Source: Nocardioides dongkuii
Lineage (GTDB): Bacteria; Actinomycetota; Actinomycetes; Propionibacteriales; Nocardioidaceae
DNA: 64,000 nucleotides
Direction of reading: 5' to 3'
NCBI RefSeq assembly: GCF_014127485.1
Contig: NZ_CP059903.1
Span: 3,842,001-3,906,000, forward strand
Shown piece after piece: positions 48,935-57,253 of the stretch. The translations under genes were made by a program, and so were the position numbers. Under the pieces are notes generated by a model, which was given only the letters and a program-made list of their open reading frames with translations, was not told the origin of the DNA and did not search any database. Each line of letters opens with the position of its first letter. Positions within the stretch are counted from its first letter, which is position 1.

Positions 48935-50626
48935 CTACCCCCGCGGCGGCTTCGCGAACAACGGCGGCGCGGGGCAGACCTTGCCCGCCGCGGGCAGCTC
49001 TCGGCCGACGAGGTAGCCGGCCATCGTCCGGCGCGCGCAGCGTCCGGTGCCGAGGGCGCCGTGGCCCCAGCCGTCGTAGGTCACCAGCCGCGAGCCGGCG
49101 AACAGCCCGTGCACCCGGCGGGCGCCGCTGATCGGCGTCGCCGGGTCGTGGCTGTTGCCCACCACGAGCAGGGGGTACGCCGTGCGGGTGCGCCACGGCC
49201 CGCGGTAGGAGTCGGCACCGGAGCCGATGCCCTCGCGGGCGCACAGCGAGGACACCCAGGTCCACAGCGGTCCGAAGCCGGGGGCCTCCCGGTCCGCCCG
49301 GGCCGCCGCGCGCACCCAGGCCCGGGGACGATCGGGGTTGCGGCTGTCGCTGCACATCACGGCAGGCGACTGCACCCCGACGCGGCGCCCGGCCGGGGCG
49401 GTCCAGGGCCCACCGGCCGCGCGCCGCTCGTGCACCGTCGCGACCCGGCGGTGCAGGTCGAGCAACCGGGTGCTGCGGCGGGCGCCCGCCGGTGCCGAGG
49501 CGGCCCGGTCGAGCTCGTCGACGTACTCGAGGATCAGCGGGACGGCCGAGGCGTCGTAGAGCAGGCTGGTGACCAGGGAGATCAGGTCCCGGTCGGAGAC
49601 CCTCTCGCCCTCGATCCGGATCGGCCGCGCGGCCGCGCGGGCGAGCACCCGCTCCCAGGTCTCCTGCGGGGCGGCGGCGATCGGGCACCGCTGCTCGCCG
49701 ACCCTCGCGCACTCGGCGAGGGCCGCCATCAGCGCCTCGTGGGAGCCGGCACCGCTGCGGACGCGGGTCGAGAACGGGTCGCGGGAGCCCGGCTCGCCCG
49801 TCGACCAGGCCACCGGGTCGAGGACGCCGTCGACGACCATCGCGCGGATCCGGTCGGGGAACATCGCGGCGTACGTCGCGCCGAGGTAGGTGCCGTAGGA
49901 GATGCCGAGGTAGCTGATCCGCCGCTCCCGCAGCGCCCGCCGGACCAGCTCCATGTCGCGGGCGTTGTCGGCGGTGCTGGCGTGGTCGGTCAACGGGGTG
50001 GCGGCGCGGCGGCAGGCCCGGCGCACCCGGGCGTCGCTGCGCAGCTGGGCGGCGATCTCCTCGGTGGTCCGCGGGTAGGCCGGGAGGGACCGCGGGCGCG
50101 GGCCGCGGCAGCTCACCTCACCGCTCCCGCCGGTCCCGCGCGGGTCGATGCCGACGACGTCGAAGCGGGCCTGGACGCGGTCGCCGAGCAGGTGGGCTGC
50201 GTACCCCGCGAACTCCGCCGAGGGCCCGCCGGGCCCGCCCGGGTTCACGAACAGGGTGCCGATCCGGGCGCCCGGACGCACGGCCGCCACCCGGGCGAGG
50301 TGCAGCCGGGTGCGGGCGCCGTGCGGGCGGTCGTAGTCCAGCGGCACCCAGATGTCGGCGCAGGTGGTCCGCTGCCGGATCCCGGCGGCCCGGCCGCTCT
50401 CCCGGCCACTGGCGCTGCCGCTCTCATCGGAGCGGCAACGGCCCCACCGCAGCGCCGGCAGCGGCGCCCGGGCGACCTGCGCCCCGGCGGCCGGCCGGTC
50501 CGAGACCGGTCGGCCGGCGGCCGGGGCCGAGGCGGTCACCGGCCCCGACGCGGGCAGCAGGACCAGCAGGACGCCGGCGAGCGCGGCGAAGGACGACAGG
50601 GCGCGGAGCCCGGAACGGATCGGCAC
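48935..50626 (-). CDS. secreted alpha/beta hydrolase with TAP-like C-terminus (tripeptidyl aminopeptidase type)
   Basis: This 563-aa exported hydrolase has an Ala/Leu-rich signal segment at residues ~5-35. Motifs include NPGGPGGP, the nucleophile elbow GISYGTYLG, and the TAP-like C-terminal block PLLVVGNSHDPATP with histidine in GWGHGALG. It resembles Streptomyces SlpD/tripeptidyl peptidases. The GTG at 50626 is preferred over 50635 because TAGGGT ends 7 nt upstream of it, whereas the hexamer would overlap the earlier GTG. Confidence 0.87.
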   Translation of the reverse strand: MPIRSGLRALSSFAALAGVLLVLLPASGPVTASAPAAGRPVSDRPAAGAQVARAPLPALRWGRCRSDESGSASGRESGRAAGIRQRTTCADIWVPLDYDRPHGARTRLHLARVAAVRPGARIGTLFVNPGGPGGPSAEFAGYAAHLLGDRVQARFDVVGIDPRGTGGSGEVSCRGPRPRSLPAYPRTTEEIAAQLRSDARVRRACRRAATPLTDHASTADNARDMELVRRALRERRISYLGISYGTYLGATYAAMFPDRIRAMVVDGVLDPVAWSTGEPGSRDPFSTRVRSGAGSHEALMAALAECARVGEQRCPIAAAPQETWERVLARAAARPIRIEGERVSDRDLISLVTSLLYDASAVPLILEYVDELDRAASAPAGARRSTRLLDLHRRVATVHERRAAGGPWTAPAGRRVGVQSPAVMCSDSRNPDRPRAWVRAAARADREAPGFGPLWTWVSSLCAREGIGSGADSYRGPWRTRTAYPLLVVGNSHDPATPISGARRVHGLFAGSRLVTYDGWGHGALGTGRCARRTMAGYLVGRELPAAGKVCPAPPLFAKPPRG

Positions 50627-50633
50627 GCTCCGC

Positions 50634-50639
50634 ACCCTA
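50634..50639 (-). promoter_or_regulatory. -10 hexamer TAGGGT, leaderless TAP-like hydrolase promoter
   Basis: TAGGGT on the minus strand ends 7 nt before the GTG at 50626 and overlaps the alternative GTG, deciding the start. Confidence 0.5.
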
Positions 50640-50656
50640 GGGGCGGAGGAGGGGAA

Positions 50657-51688
50657 TCAGCCGATGGACTTGCCCGCGGAGCTCAGGTGCTCGCACGCCT
50701 CGACGACCCGCGCGGCCATGCCGGCCTCGGCGGCCTTGCCCCAGGCGCGGGGGTCGTACTGCTTCTTGTTGCCGACCTCGCCGTCGACCTTGAGCACGCC
50801 GTCGTAGTTGCGCAGCATGTGGTCGGCGACCGGGCGGGTGAAGGCGTACTGGGTGTCGGTGTCGACGTTCATCTTCACGACGCCGTAGCCGACCGCCTCG
50901 GCGATCTCCTCGGCCGTGGAGCCGGAGCCGCCGTGGAAGACCAGGTGGAAGGGCTTGCTGCCGGCCTCGAGGCCGAACTCGCCGACGACCGCGTCCTGGG
51001 CGTCCTTGAGCACGCTCGGGCGGAGCTTGACGTTGCCGGGCTTGTAGACGCCGTGCACGTTGCCGAAGGTCAGCGCGGTCATGTAGTAGCCGCGCTCGCC
51101 GTACCCCAGGGCCTTGGCGGTCGCGATGGCGTCGGCGGGGGTGGAGTAGAGCTTGTCGTTGATCTCGTGGGCCACGCCGTCCTCCTCGCCGCCCACGACG
51201 CCGACCTCGATCTCGAGGATGATCTTGGCCTGGATGCAGCGCTCGAGGAGGTCCTCGGCGATCACCAGGTTCTCCTCCAGCGGCACCGCGGAGCCGTCCC
51301 ACATGTGCGACTGGAACAGCGGCGCCTCGCCGCGGGCGACCCGCTCGGCGGAGATCGCGAGCAGCGGCCGGACGAAGCCGTCGAGCTTGTCCTTCGGGCA
51401 GTGGTCGGTGTGCAGCGCGATGTTGACGGGGTAGCTCTTCGCGACCTCGGCGGCGTACGCCGCGAACGCGACGGAGCCGGTGACCATGTCCTTGACCGAG
51501 GGGCCGGAGAGGTACTCCGCGCCGCCGGTCGAGACCTGGATGATGCCGTCGGAGCCGGCGTCGGCGAAGCCCTTGAGCGCGGCGTTCAGGGTCTGCGAGG
51601 ACGAGACGTTGATCGCGGGGAACGCGTAGGCCGCGCCCTTCGCGGCGTCGAGCATCTCGGCGTACTTCTCAGGGGTCGCGATGGGCAT
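50657..51688 (-). CDS. fba: class II fructose-bisphosphate aldolase
   Basis: This 343-aa zinc aldolase has metal ligands in HTDHCPKDKL, TFGNVHGVYKPG and LVFHGGSGST. It cleaves fructose 1,6-bisphosphate in glycolysis and forms it in gluconeogenesis. The ATG has GGAG 8 nt upstream. A TAGGGT hexamer ~45 nt further up may be the -10, so unlike many neighbours it has a normal leader. Confidence 0.95.
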   Translation of the reverse strand: MPIATPEKYAEMLDAAKGAAYAFPAINVSSSQTLNAALKGFADAGSDGIIQVSTGGAEYLSGPSVKDMVTGSVAFAAYAAEVAKSYPVNIALHTDHCPKDKLDGFVRPLLAISAERVARGEAPLFQSHMWDGSAVPLEENLVIAEDLLERCIQAKIILEIEVGVVGGEEDGVAHEINDKLYSTPADAIATAKALGYGERGYYMTALTFGNVHGVYKPGNVKLRPSVLKDAQDAVVGEFGLEAGSKPFHLVFHGGSGSTAEEIAEAVGYGVVKMNVDTDTQYAFTRPVADHMLRNYDGVLKVDGEVGNKKQYDPRAWGKAAEAGMAARVVEACEHLSSAGKSIG

Positions 51689-51767
51689 CTGCGGGGCTCC
51701 TCGGCGGATCGGCGGGCGTGCCCGTCACCCTAGTCGCTTCCGGCCGGTCGCCCGAAGGGTGCCGACG

Positions 51768-51773
51768 TACGCT
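51768..51773 (+). promoter_or_regulatory. -10 hexamer TACGCT, leaderless DUF2867 gene promoter
   Basis: TACGCT ends 7 nt before the ATG at 51781. Confidence 0.45.
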
Positions 51774-51780
51774 CGCCGAC

Positions 51781-52263
51781 ATGCGTCGCCGCCCGGCCCT
51801 GCGCTCCTCCACCCGCAGCAGCGAGGTGCCGGTCGCCGCATCCGCGGCCTGGCGGGTGGTGGCCAGCGGGCAGGACCGCCCGCAGTGGTACGCCGACGCC
51901 ACGCCGTTCGTCGTCCGCGCCGGCGTGGACCGCGCGCTCGGCGGCGCGGGCCACCGCTGGCGACCACCCGGGACGCCGGTCCTGACGACGGGTGACCGCG
52001 CGGGGTTCTGGGTCGTCGAGGAGGCCAACCACGACGCGCGTCGCCTGGTGCTGCGCGCCGACGTGCGCGCCCCGGGCGAGGTGCGCCTGGAGGCGGGCGT
52101 GACCCCGCTCGCCGAGGACCGGTGCCGGATCACGCTGCGGGTCTCGTTCGCGCCGGCCGGCGTGCTCGGGCGGGCCTACCTGGTGACCGACCTGGCGGCG
52201 CGCGAGGTGGTCACCGAGCTCGCCCAGCGCCGGCTGCTCGCCGACGTACGCCGTGGAACCTGA
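51781..52263 (+). CDS. DUF2867 family protein
   Basis: This 160-aa protein matches the SRPBCC-like DUF2867 fold: VDRALGGAG, TTGDRAGFWVVEE, LVLRADVRAPGEVRLE and a C-terminal FAPAGVLGRAYLVTDL. In other proteins this domain follows an NAD-dependent epimerase; here it stands alone. The function is unknown. It is divergent from fba and convergent with the surface protein gene downstream. Confidence 0.72.
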   Translation: MRRRPALRSSTRSSEVPVAASAAWRVVASGQDRPQWYADATPFVVRAGVDRALGGAGHRWRPPGTPVLTTGDRAGFWVVEEANHDARRLVLRADVRAPGEVRLEAGVTPLAEDRCRITLRVSFAPAGVLGRAYLVTDLAAREVVTELAQRRLLADVRRGT

Positions 52264-52332
52264 GCGGAACTGGGTACCAGGACACGCGCGGGAGCGCGAC
52301 GTGGCCGGCGGGCGTCGGGGGCTCGCCGGCCC

Positions 52333-53157
52333 TCAGCGCCCTCGACGCACCGAACGGAGTGCGCCGGCACCCGCCACCACGCCGCCGCCGGCCAGCGCGA
52401 GCAGCAGCCAGCGGGCGCCACCGGCGCCGACCCAGGCCTGCTCGGGGGCCGCGGCCCGATCCGCTCCGTGCCCGCCGGCCGCGACGGCGCCCGGCACGGC
52501 AGCTCCCGTCCCGGCGTCGCCCGAGCCGGCCTGGGCGCCCCCGGCGGAGACCCCGGCGCCCCCGGCTCCCCCGGCGGAGACCCCGGCGGAGATGGCGTCG
52601 CCGACGTCCCCCGTCTCGGTCGTGGCGCTCACGACCAGGTCGAAGACCAGGCGGTCGGTCATCACCTCGTTCGTGGCCCCGAGGGGCAGGCCGATCCTCA
52701 GCTCCACCTCCCCCGACCGCCCGGGCGCGAGCCGGCCGGGGAGACGCCGCGCCGTCTCGAGAGCGGTCAGCGGTCCGGACCACACCGGGACCCCGTCCTG
52801 GACGACGGCGACCTCCAGCCAGTCCCCGAGCTCTCCGCCGTCGGCCTCGCAGTCCTCCCCCGCCGCGCGCGTCTCCGCCGGGAGGCAGCCGTTCTCGTCC
52901 TCGGAGGTGACCCGCACCGACAGGCTCATCGCCGCCGGCTCGCGGGACGGGTTGCTCATCGTCACGACGCTGGTCTCGGAGGAGCCCGGCTCGAGTCCCG
53001 CACCGCCGAGGACGGCGCCGTCCCGGACCTCGACCAGTCCGTCGGCCGCCGACCCGGCCTCGGGCCCGGCCATCGAGAGCACGGCAACGCCCGTCACCAG
53101 CACCGACCGCCACCGCACCACCGTCGGAGTCTCGGTCCCGGCGGCGGCCCGCTGCAT
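52333..53157 (-). CDS. surface-anchored TasA/camelysin-like protein
   Basis: This 274-aa protein has a signal peptide (residues ~18-40, VRWRSVLVTGVAVLSMAG). It is followed by a camelysin/TasA-like beta domain (GLEPGSSETSVVTMSNPSR; DWLEVAVVQDGVPVWSGPL). A Gly/Ala/Ser linker with SAGGAGGAGVSAGGA repeats leads to one C-terminal helix and an RSVRRGR tail. It should be displayed on the membrane outer face. No LPXTG motif and no SipW-like peptidase are visible next to it. A CAACTT-like -10 may give a leaderless start. Confidence 0.65.
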   Translation of the reverse strand: MQRAAAGTETPTVVRWRSVLVTGVAVLSMAGPEAGSAADGLVEVRDGAVLGGAGLEPGSSETSVVTMSNPSREPAAMSLSVRVTSEDENGCLPAETRAAGEDCEADGGELGDWLEVAVVQDGVPVWSGPLTALETARRLPGRLAPGRSGEVELRIGLPLGATNEVMTDRLVFDLVVSATTETGDVGDAISAGVSAGGAGGAGVSAGGAQAGSGDAGTGAAVPGAVAAGGHGADRAAAPEQAWVGAGGARWLLLALAGGGVVAGAGALRSVRRGR

Positions 53158-53207
53158 CGGCAAAGTTGTGGATCCCCGGCCCGCCCGGCCCGCCCGGGTC
53201 AGGCGGG

Positions 53208-53906
53208 TCAGCCCCGCCAGGCGGCGTCGTCGCCGAGCTCGGCGTGTGCGCGGACCCAGGCGTGCATGGCGATCGCAGCGGCGGCCGAGGCGTTGATCGA
53301 GCGGGTCGAGCCGAACTGCGCGATCGAGAAGGTGCCGTCGCAGGCCGCGCGGGCGGGCTCGGACAGCCCCGGGCCCTCCTGGCCGAACAGGAAGCAGACC
53401 CGCTCGGGCACGGCCATCGTCTCGAGGTGCTGGGAGCCCGGCAGGTTGTCGATGCCGAGGAGCGGCACCGGCCCGTCCGGGAGGCCGCGGAGGTACGCCG
53501 CGAGCGCCGCGACGTCGGGGTGGTGCCGGACGTGCTGGTAGCGGTCGGTGACCATCGCCCCGCGCCGGTTCCAGCGCCGGTTGCCCACGATGTGCACCTC
53601 GGCCGCCAGGAACGCGTTGGCGGAGCGCACGATCGTCCCGATGTTGAAGTCGTGCTGCCAGTTCTCGATCGCGACGTGGAAGCCGTGCCGGCGGGTGTCG
53701 AGGTCGGCCACGATCGCCTCGAGCGACCAGTAGCGGTAGCGGTCGACCACGTTGCGCCGGTCGCCCGCGGCGAGCAGCGCCGCGTCGTACCGCTCGCTGC
53801 CGGGACCGGAGGGCCACTCCCCCGCCCAGGGCCCGACGCCGACCTCGGGCGGACCGTGCGGCATCGGGTCGTACGGCGCCCGCTGCTGCTCGTCGGTGTC
53901 CTCCAC
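53208..53906 (-). CDS. TrmH/SpoU-type RNA 2'-O-methyltransferase
   Basis: This 232-aa SPOUT enzyme has the three family motifs: motif 1 NIGTIVRSANAF, motif 2 LFGQEGPGLSEPA and motif 3 GSTRSINASAAAAIAMHAW. It methylates a ribose in tRNA or rRNA with SAM; the target cannot be read. The N-terminal ~80 residues are an extension. The GTG at 53906 follows TAGTCT by 6 nt (leaderless). Confidence 0.9.
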   Translation of the reverse strand: MEDTDEQQRAPYDPMPHGPPEVGVGPWAGEWPSGPGSERYDAALLAAGDRRNVVDRYRYWSLEAIVADLDTRRHGFHVAIENWQHDFNIGTIVRSANAFLAAEVHIVGNRRWNRRGAMVTDRYQHVRHHPDVAALAAYLRGLPDGPVPLLGIDNLPGSQHLETMAVPERVCFLFGQEGPGLSEPARAACDGTFSIAQFGSTRSINASAAAAIAMHAWVRAHAELGDDAAWRG

Positions 53907-53912
53907 GGCACG

Positions 53913-53918
53913 AGACTA
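53913..53918 (-). promoter_or_regulatory. -10 hexamer TAGTCT, leaderless SPOUT methyltransferase promoter
   Basis: TAGTCT on the minus strand ends 6 nt before the GTG at 53906. Confidence 0.5.
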
Positions 53919-53949
53919 AAGGCGCCGCCGGCCGCTCAGACTCGGGCGG

Positions 53950-53955
53950 TACCGT
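53950..53955 (+). promoter_or_regulatory. -10 hexamer TACCGT, leaderless DedA promoter
   Basis: TACCGT ends 6 nt before the GTG at 53962. Confidence 0.5.
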
Positions 53956-53961
53956 AATCGC

Positions 53962-54717
53962 GTGGTCGTCGTCCCGCTCTGGTCCCATGCGCTCGTGCCC
54001 GGCCTGGACTGGATGGACCCGCAGTGGCTGCTGGAACGGTTCGGGACCGAGTTCCTCTGGATCAGCCTGCTGATCATCTTCATCGAGTGCGGCCTGTTCT
54101 TCCCGTTCCTGCCGGGCGACACCCTGCTCTTCGCCCTCGGCATCTTCATCGCGACCGAGCGGATCGACCTGTTCCCGGGACCGCCGCTGGCCGAGCTCGC
54201 CATCGTCCTGGCCCTGCTCACCGTGGCGGCGTTCCTGGGCAACGTGGTCGGCTACGAGATCGGCCGCAAGCTCGGGCCACCCCTCTACGCCCGGGACGGG
54301 CGGCTGCTGAAGAGGAAGTACTTCGACCAGACCGAGGTGTTCTTCGACAAGCACGGCAACAAGGCGCTGGTGATCGGCCGGTTCGTGCCGTTCGTGCGGA
54401 CCTTCATCACCGTGGTCGCCGGCGTCACCCGGATGGAGCGTCGCCGCTTCTTCCTGTGGAGCTTCATCGGCGCCCTCCTGTGGGTGCTGAGCATCACCGC
54501 GCTCGGCTACTGGCTGGGCAAGAAGGTGCCGTGGCTGGGCGACAACATCGACTACGCGATCATCGCGATCCTGGTCTTCGGCTCCATCCCCATGGTCTGG
54601 GAGTGGCGGCGGCACCGTCGTACGTCGGGGCCGGAGGCCGACGACAACGACCACGACGGGCGACCGGACCGCGACATCACCGGCGCGCCGGTGCCGCCGC
54701 GCACCGACACCCCCTGA
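53962..54717 (+). CDS. DedA family (SNARE-associated/VTT) membrane protein
   Basis: This 251-aa protein has re-entrant and membrane helices with IFIECGLFFPFLPGDTLLFALG and the conserved arginine block GRFVPFVRTFITVVAG. DedA proteins act in polyprenyl-phosphate or phospholipid flipping across the membrane. The C-terminal ~40 residues are polar and Asp/Arg/Pro-rich. A second DedA gene is convergent, 9 nt away. Confidence 0.9.
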   Translation: MVVVPLWSHALVPGLDWMDPQWLLERFGTEFLWISLLIIFIECGLFFPFLPGDTLLFALGIFIATERIDLFPGPPLAELAIVLALLTVAAFLGNVVGYEIGRKLGPPLYARDGRLLKRKYFDQTEVFFDKHGNKALVIGRFVPFVRTFITVVAGVTRMERRRFFLWSFIGALLWVLSITALGYWLGKKVPWLGDNIDYAIIAILVFGSIPMVWEWRRHRRTSGPEADDNDHDGRPDRDITGAPVPPRTDTP

Positions 54718-54726
54718 GCCCTGGGG

Positions 54727-55383
54727 TCAGTCCTGGGGTCGGTCCTCGCGGAGGGCGGTCCGGCTGGAGCGGATCCGGATCAGGACGTACCAGCAGACGC
54801 CGGCCAGCACCGCGGCGATGACGACCCACTGGAAGACGCCGACGACCCCCTCGACCCGGTGCCACTGCTCGCCGAGCTGGTAGCCGGCGACCACGAAGGT
54901 CACGTTCCAGATCGTCGAGCCGGCCAGGGTGAGCAGCAGGAACTGCCCGAACGGCATCCGCTCCAGGCCGGCCGGGACGGAGATCAGGCTGCGGAAGATC
55001 GGGATCATCCGGCCGAAGAACACCGCCTTGCGGCCGTGCCGGGCGAACCATCGCTCGGTCTTCTCCAGGTCCTCGACCTTGACCAGCGGCAGGTGGCGCC
55101 AGATCCAGTACAGCCGGTCCCGGCCGATCACCATGCCGAGCACGTAGAGCGCGACCGCGCCGACCACGGACCCGGCGACGGTCCAGCCGATCGCCTCGGC
55201 GAGGGTGAACGAGCCGCGGCTCGCGGTGAAGCCCGCGAGCGGGAGGATGATCTCGGAGGGCAGGGGCGGGAACAGGTTCTCCAGCGCGATCGCCAGCCCG
55301 GCGCCGGGTGCCCCGAGCTGCTCCATCAGGTCGACGGCCCAGCCGGCGACCCCGGTGAGGTCCTCCCCGTCCCCGGCGCTCAC
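54727..55383 (-). CDS. second DedA family membrane protein
   Basis: This 218-aa DedA protein has LENLFPPLPSEIILPLAG and GRMIPIFRSLISVPAGLERM. The PSE variant differs from the PGD motif of its neighbour, so the two belong to distinct subgroups. Its GTG start overlaps the pyrE stop as GTGA, so it is translated after pyrE. The pairing of two subgroups tail-to-tail is unusual; specific roles are unknown. Confidence 0.9.
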   Translation of the reverse strand: MSAGDGEDLTGVAGWAVDLMEQLGAPGAGLAIALENLFPPLPSEIILPLAGFTASRGSFTLAEAIGWTVAGSVVGAVALYVLGMVIGRDRLYWIWRHLPLVKVEDLEKTERWFARHGRKAVFFGRMIPIFRSLISVPAGLERMPFGQFLLLTLAGSTIWNVTFVVAGYQLGEQWHRVEGVVGVFQWVVIAAVLAGVCWYVLIRIRSSRTALREDRPQD

Positions 55384-55922
55384 CGCGCGGCGTTCCGCGC
55401 CGCGTCGAGCTCGGCCTTGGTGAGCACCGCGCGGACCTCCAGGCCGACGTCCGCGAGCGGGTTCTCGCCCTCGGGGCTGCGGTCGATCGCGCAGACCACG
55501 ACCTCGACGATCGCCCCGGCCTCGCGCAGCGCCCGCGTCGCGTCGCGCACCGCCCCGCCGGTCGTGATCACGTCCTCGATGAGCGTCACCCGGCGCCCGG
55601 CGACGTCCCGGCCCTCGGCGAGCTTGCAGGTGCCGTAGGTCTTGGCCTGCTTGCGCACGAAGACCGCGGAGTGGCCGGTCAGGTAGCTCACCATCGTCGC
55701 GATCGGCACCCCACCCAGCTCCAGGCCGCCCAGCAGCTCGGTGTCGCTCGGCAGGATCTGCACCATCTCGCGCGCCACCCGGGAGAGCAGCGCGGCGTCG
55801 CCCTCGAAGAGGTACTTGTCGAAGTACTCGGTCGCCTGCTGGCCCGAGCGCAGCGTGAAGCTGCCCGTCAGCCGGCAGCAGGCGTCGATGTCGGAGGCGA
55901 GCTCGCGGTCCACAGTCGTCAC
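55380..55922 (-). CDS. pyrE: orotate phosphoribosyltransferase PyrE
   Basis: This ~180-aa enzyme has the PRPP loop VTLIEDVITTGGAV and the N-terminal LTGSFTLRSGQQATEYFDKY pattern. It makes OMP from orotate and PRPP. The GTG at 55922 is favoured: it begins the conserved region and GATGAT 6 nt upstream could be a -10. GTG 55940 is an alternative that lacks a promoter or ribosome site. It is coupled to the DedA gene downstream. Confidence 0.9.
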   Translation of the reverse strand: MTTVDRELASDIDACCRLTGSFTLRSGQQATEYFDKYLFEGDAALLSRVAREMVQILPSDTELLGGLELGGVPIATMVSYLTGHSAVFVRKQAKTYGTCKLAEGRDVAGRRVTLIEDVITTGGAVRDATRALREAGAIVEVVVCAIDRSPEGENPLADVGLEVRAVLTKAELDAARNAAR

Positions 55923-55964
55923 CGGGCCATCATCGCGCACGGTGGAACCTGGCGTGCGGGGTGT

Positions 55965-56050
55965 CGGTTTCCCCGGTGATCCGGGGAAACCGGATGTTCT
56001 CGGCCAGAATTTCCCCTGAGAACGTCAGGCTCTCCCTGATCACCGGGGAA
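55965..56050. repeat. nested inverted repeats between pyrE and the aminotransferase gene
   Basis: CGGTTTCCCC/GGGGAAACCG (55965-55974, 55983-55992) form one hairpin. GTTCTC/GAGAAC (55996-56001, 56018-56023) form a second. TTCCCCGGTGAT (55969-55980) is also exactly complementary to ATCACCGGGGAA (56039-56050), giving an alternative long-range stem. It lies in the divergent promoter region and ends 28 nt before the aminotransferase ATG. Confidence 0.7.
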
Positions 56051-56065
56051 TCGCCCCACCCGCCG

Positions 56066-56071
56066 TACCCT
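56066..56071 (+). promoter_or_regulatory. -10 hexamer TACCCT, leaderless aminotransferase promoter
   Basis: TACCCT ends 6 nt before the ATG at 56078, which argues against the in-frame upstream extension to 55961. Confidence 0.5.
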
Positions 56072-56077
56072 CGACCC

Positions 56078-57241
56078 ATGCCTGGACGTCTGGCCCAGCG
56101 GCTGCGAGGGATCCCGCCGACGATCTTCACGGAGATGTCCGCGCTGGCGGTGCGGACGGGGTCGGTGAACCTCGGGCAGGGGTTCCCGGACGTCGACGGG
56201 CCGCCGGGCGTGATCGCGGAGGCGGTGCGGGCGCTGCAGGGCGGCCAGAACCAGTACGCGCCGGGCCCCGGCGTACCGGCGCTGCGGCAGGCGGTCGCGC
56301 GGCACCAGCAGCGGCACTACGGGATCGAGCTGGACCCCGACACCGAGGTGGTGGTGACCACCGGCGCGACCGAGGGGATCGCCGCCGCACTGCTTGGGCT
56401 GGTCGACCCCGGCGACGAGGTGGTCGTGCTCGAGCCCTACTACGACTCCTACGTCGCGATGATCCAGATGGCCGGAGCCGTACGGCGCCCGGTCACCCTC
56501 CGCGCCCCGCACTTCCGCCTCGACCCCGACGCGCTCCGCGCGGCCGTCACGCCGCGCACCCGGCTGGTGCTGCTCAACTCCCCGCACAACCCGACCGGCA
56601 CCGTGCTGACCCGCGCGGAGCTGCAGGCGGTCGCCGACGTGGCGCTCGAGCACGACCTGGTCGTCGTCACCGACGAGGTCTACGAGCACCTCACCTACGA
56701 CGCCGAGCACGTGCCGCTGGCGACCCTGCCCGGCATGGCGGAGCGGACGCTGACCCTGTCCAGCGCCGGCAAGTCCTACTCGTTCACCGGCTGGAAGGTC
56801 GGCTGGGCGACCGGGCCGCGCGAGCTCGTGGGGGCGCTGCTCGCGGCCAAGCAGTGGCTGACCTTCACCTCCGGGTCGCCGCTGCAGCCCGCCGTCGCGC
56901 ACGCCCTCGACCAGGAGCCGGACTTCCCCCGGCGGCTCGCCGAGCAGCTGCGGGCCCGGCGTGACCTGCTGTGCGCCGGGCTCGCGGACGTCGGGATGAC
57001 CGTGCGGGTGCCCGAGGGCACCTACTTCGCGACCACCGACGTCTCCGAGCTGGGCTGGGAGGACGGCCGGTCCTTCTGCCTGGCACTGCCGGAGCGGGCG
57101 GGCGTGGTGGCGATCCCGGCGCAGGTCTTCCACGACGACGTCGAGGCCGGCCGGCACCTGGTGCGCTGGGCGTTCTGCAAGGAGCCCGCGGTCATCCAGG
57201 ACGGCCTGCGCCGGCTGGGCTCCGCCCGGCTGCACGCCTGA
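56078..57241 (+). CDS. dapC: class I/II PLP aminotransferase, DapC-like
   Basis: This 387-aa fold-type I aminotransferase has NLGQGFPDVDGPPGVI, the substrate/cofactor block LNSPHNPTGTV, VVTDEVYEHLTYD, and the PLP lysine in LSSAGKSYSFTGWKVGW. It closely resembles mycobacterial DapC (N-succinyl-diaminopimelate aminotransferase) and the kynurenine/methionine aminotransferase group. DapC is the likeliest role but other keto-acid substrates are possible. ATG 56078 is chosen from the leaderless -10; the upstream frame runs through the repeat. Confidence 0.85.
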   Translation: MPGRLAQRLRGIPPTIFTEMSALAVRTGSVNLGQGFPDVDGPPGVIAEAVRALQGGQNQYAPGPGVPALRQAVARHQQRHYGIELDPDTEVVVTTGATEGIAAALLGLVDPGDEVVVLEPYYDSYVAMIQMAGAVRRPVTLRAPHFRLDPDALRAAVTPRTRLVLLNSPHNPTGTVLTRAELQAVADVALEHDLVVVTDEVYEHLTYDAEHVPLATLPGMAERTLTLSSAGKSYSFTGWKVGWATGPRELVGALLAAKQWLTFTSGSPLQPAVAHALDQEPDFPRRLAEQLRARRDLLCAGLADVGMTVRVPEGTYFATTDVSELGWEDGRSFCLALPERAGVVAIPAQVFHDDVEAGRHLVRWAFCKEPAVIQDGLRRLGSARLHA

Positions 57242-57253
57242 GCAGCCCCGGGC

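Noticed and set aside
55961..56077. N-terminal extension of the aminotransferase
   Set aside because: It is encoded by the inverted-repeat DNA, is not family-like, and a leaderless -10 fits the ATG at 56078.
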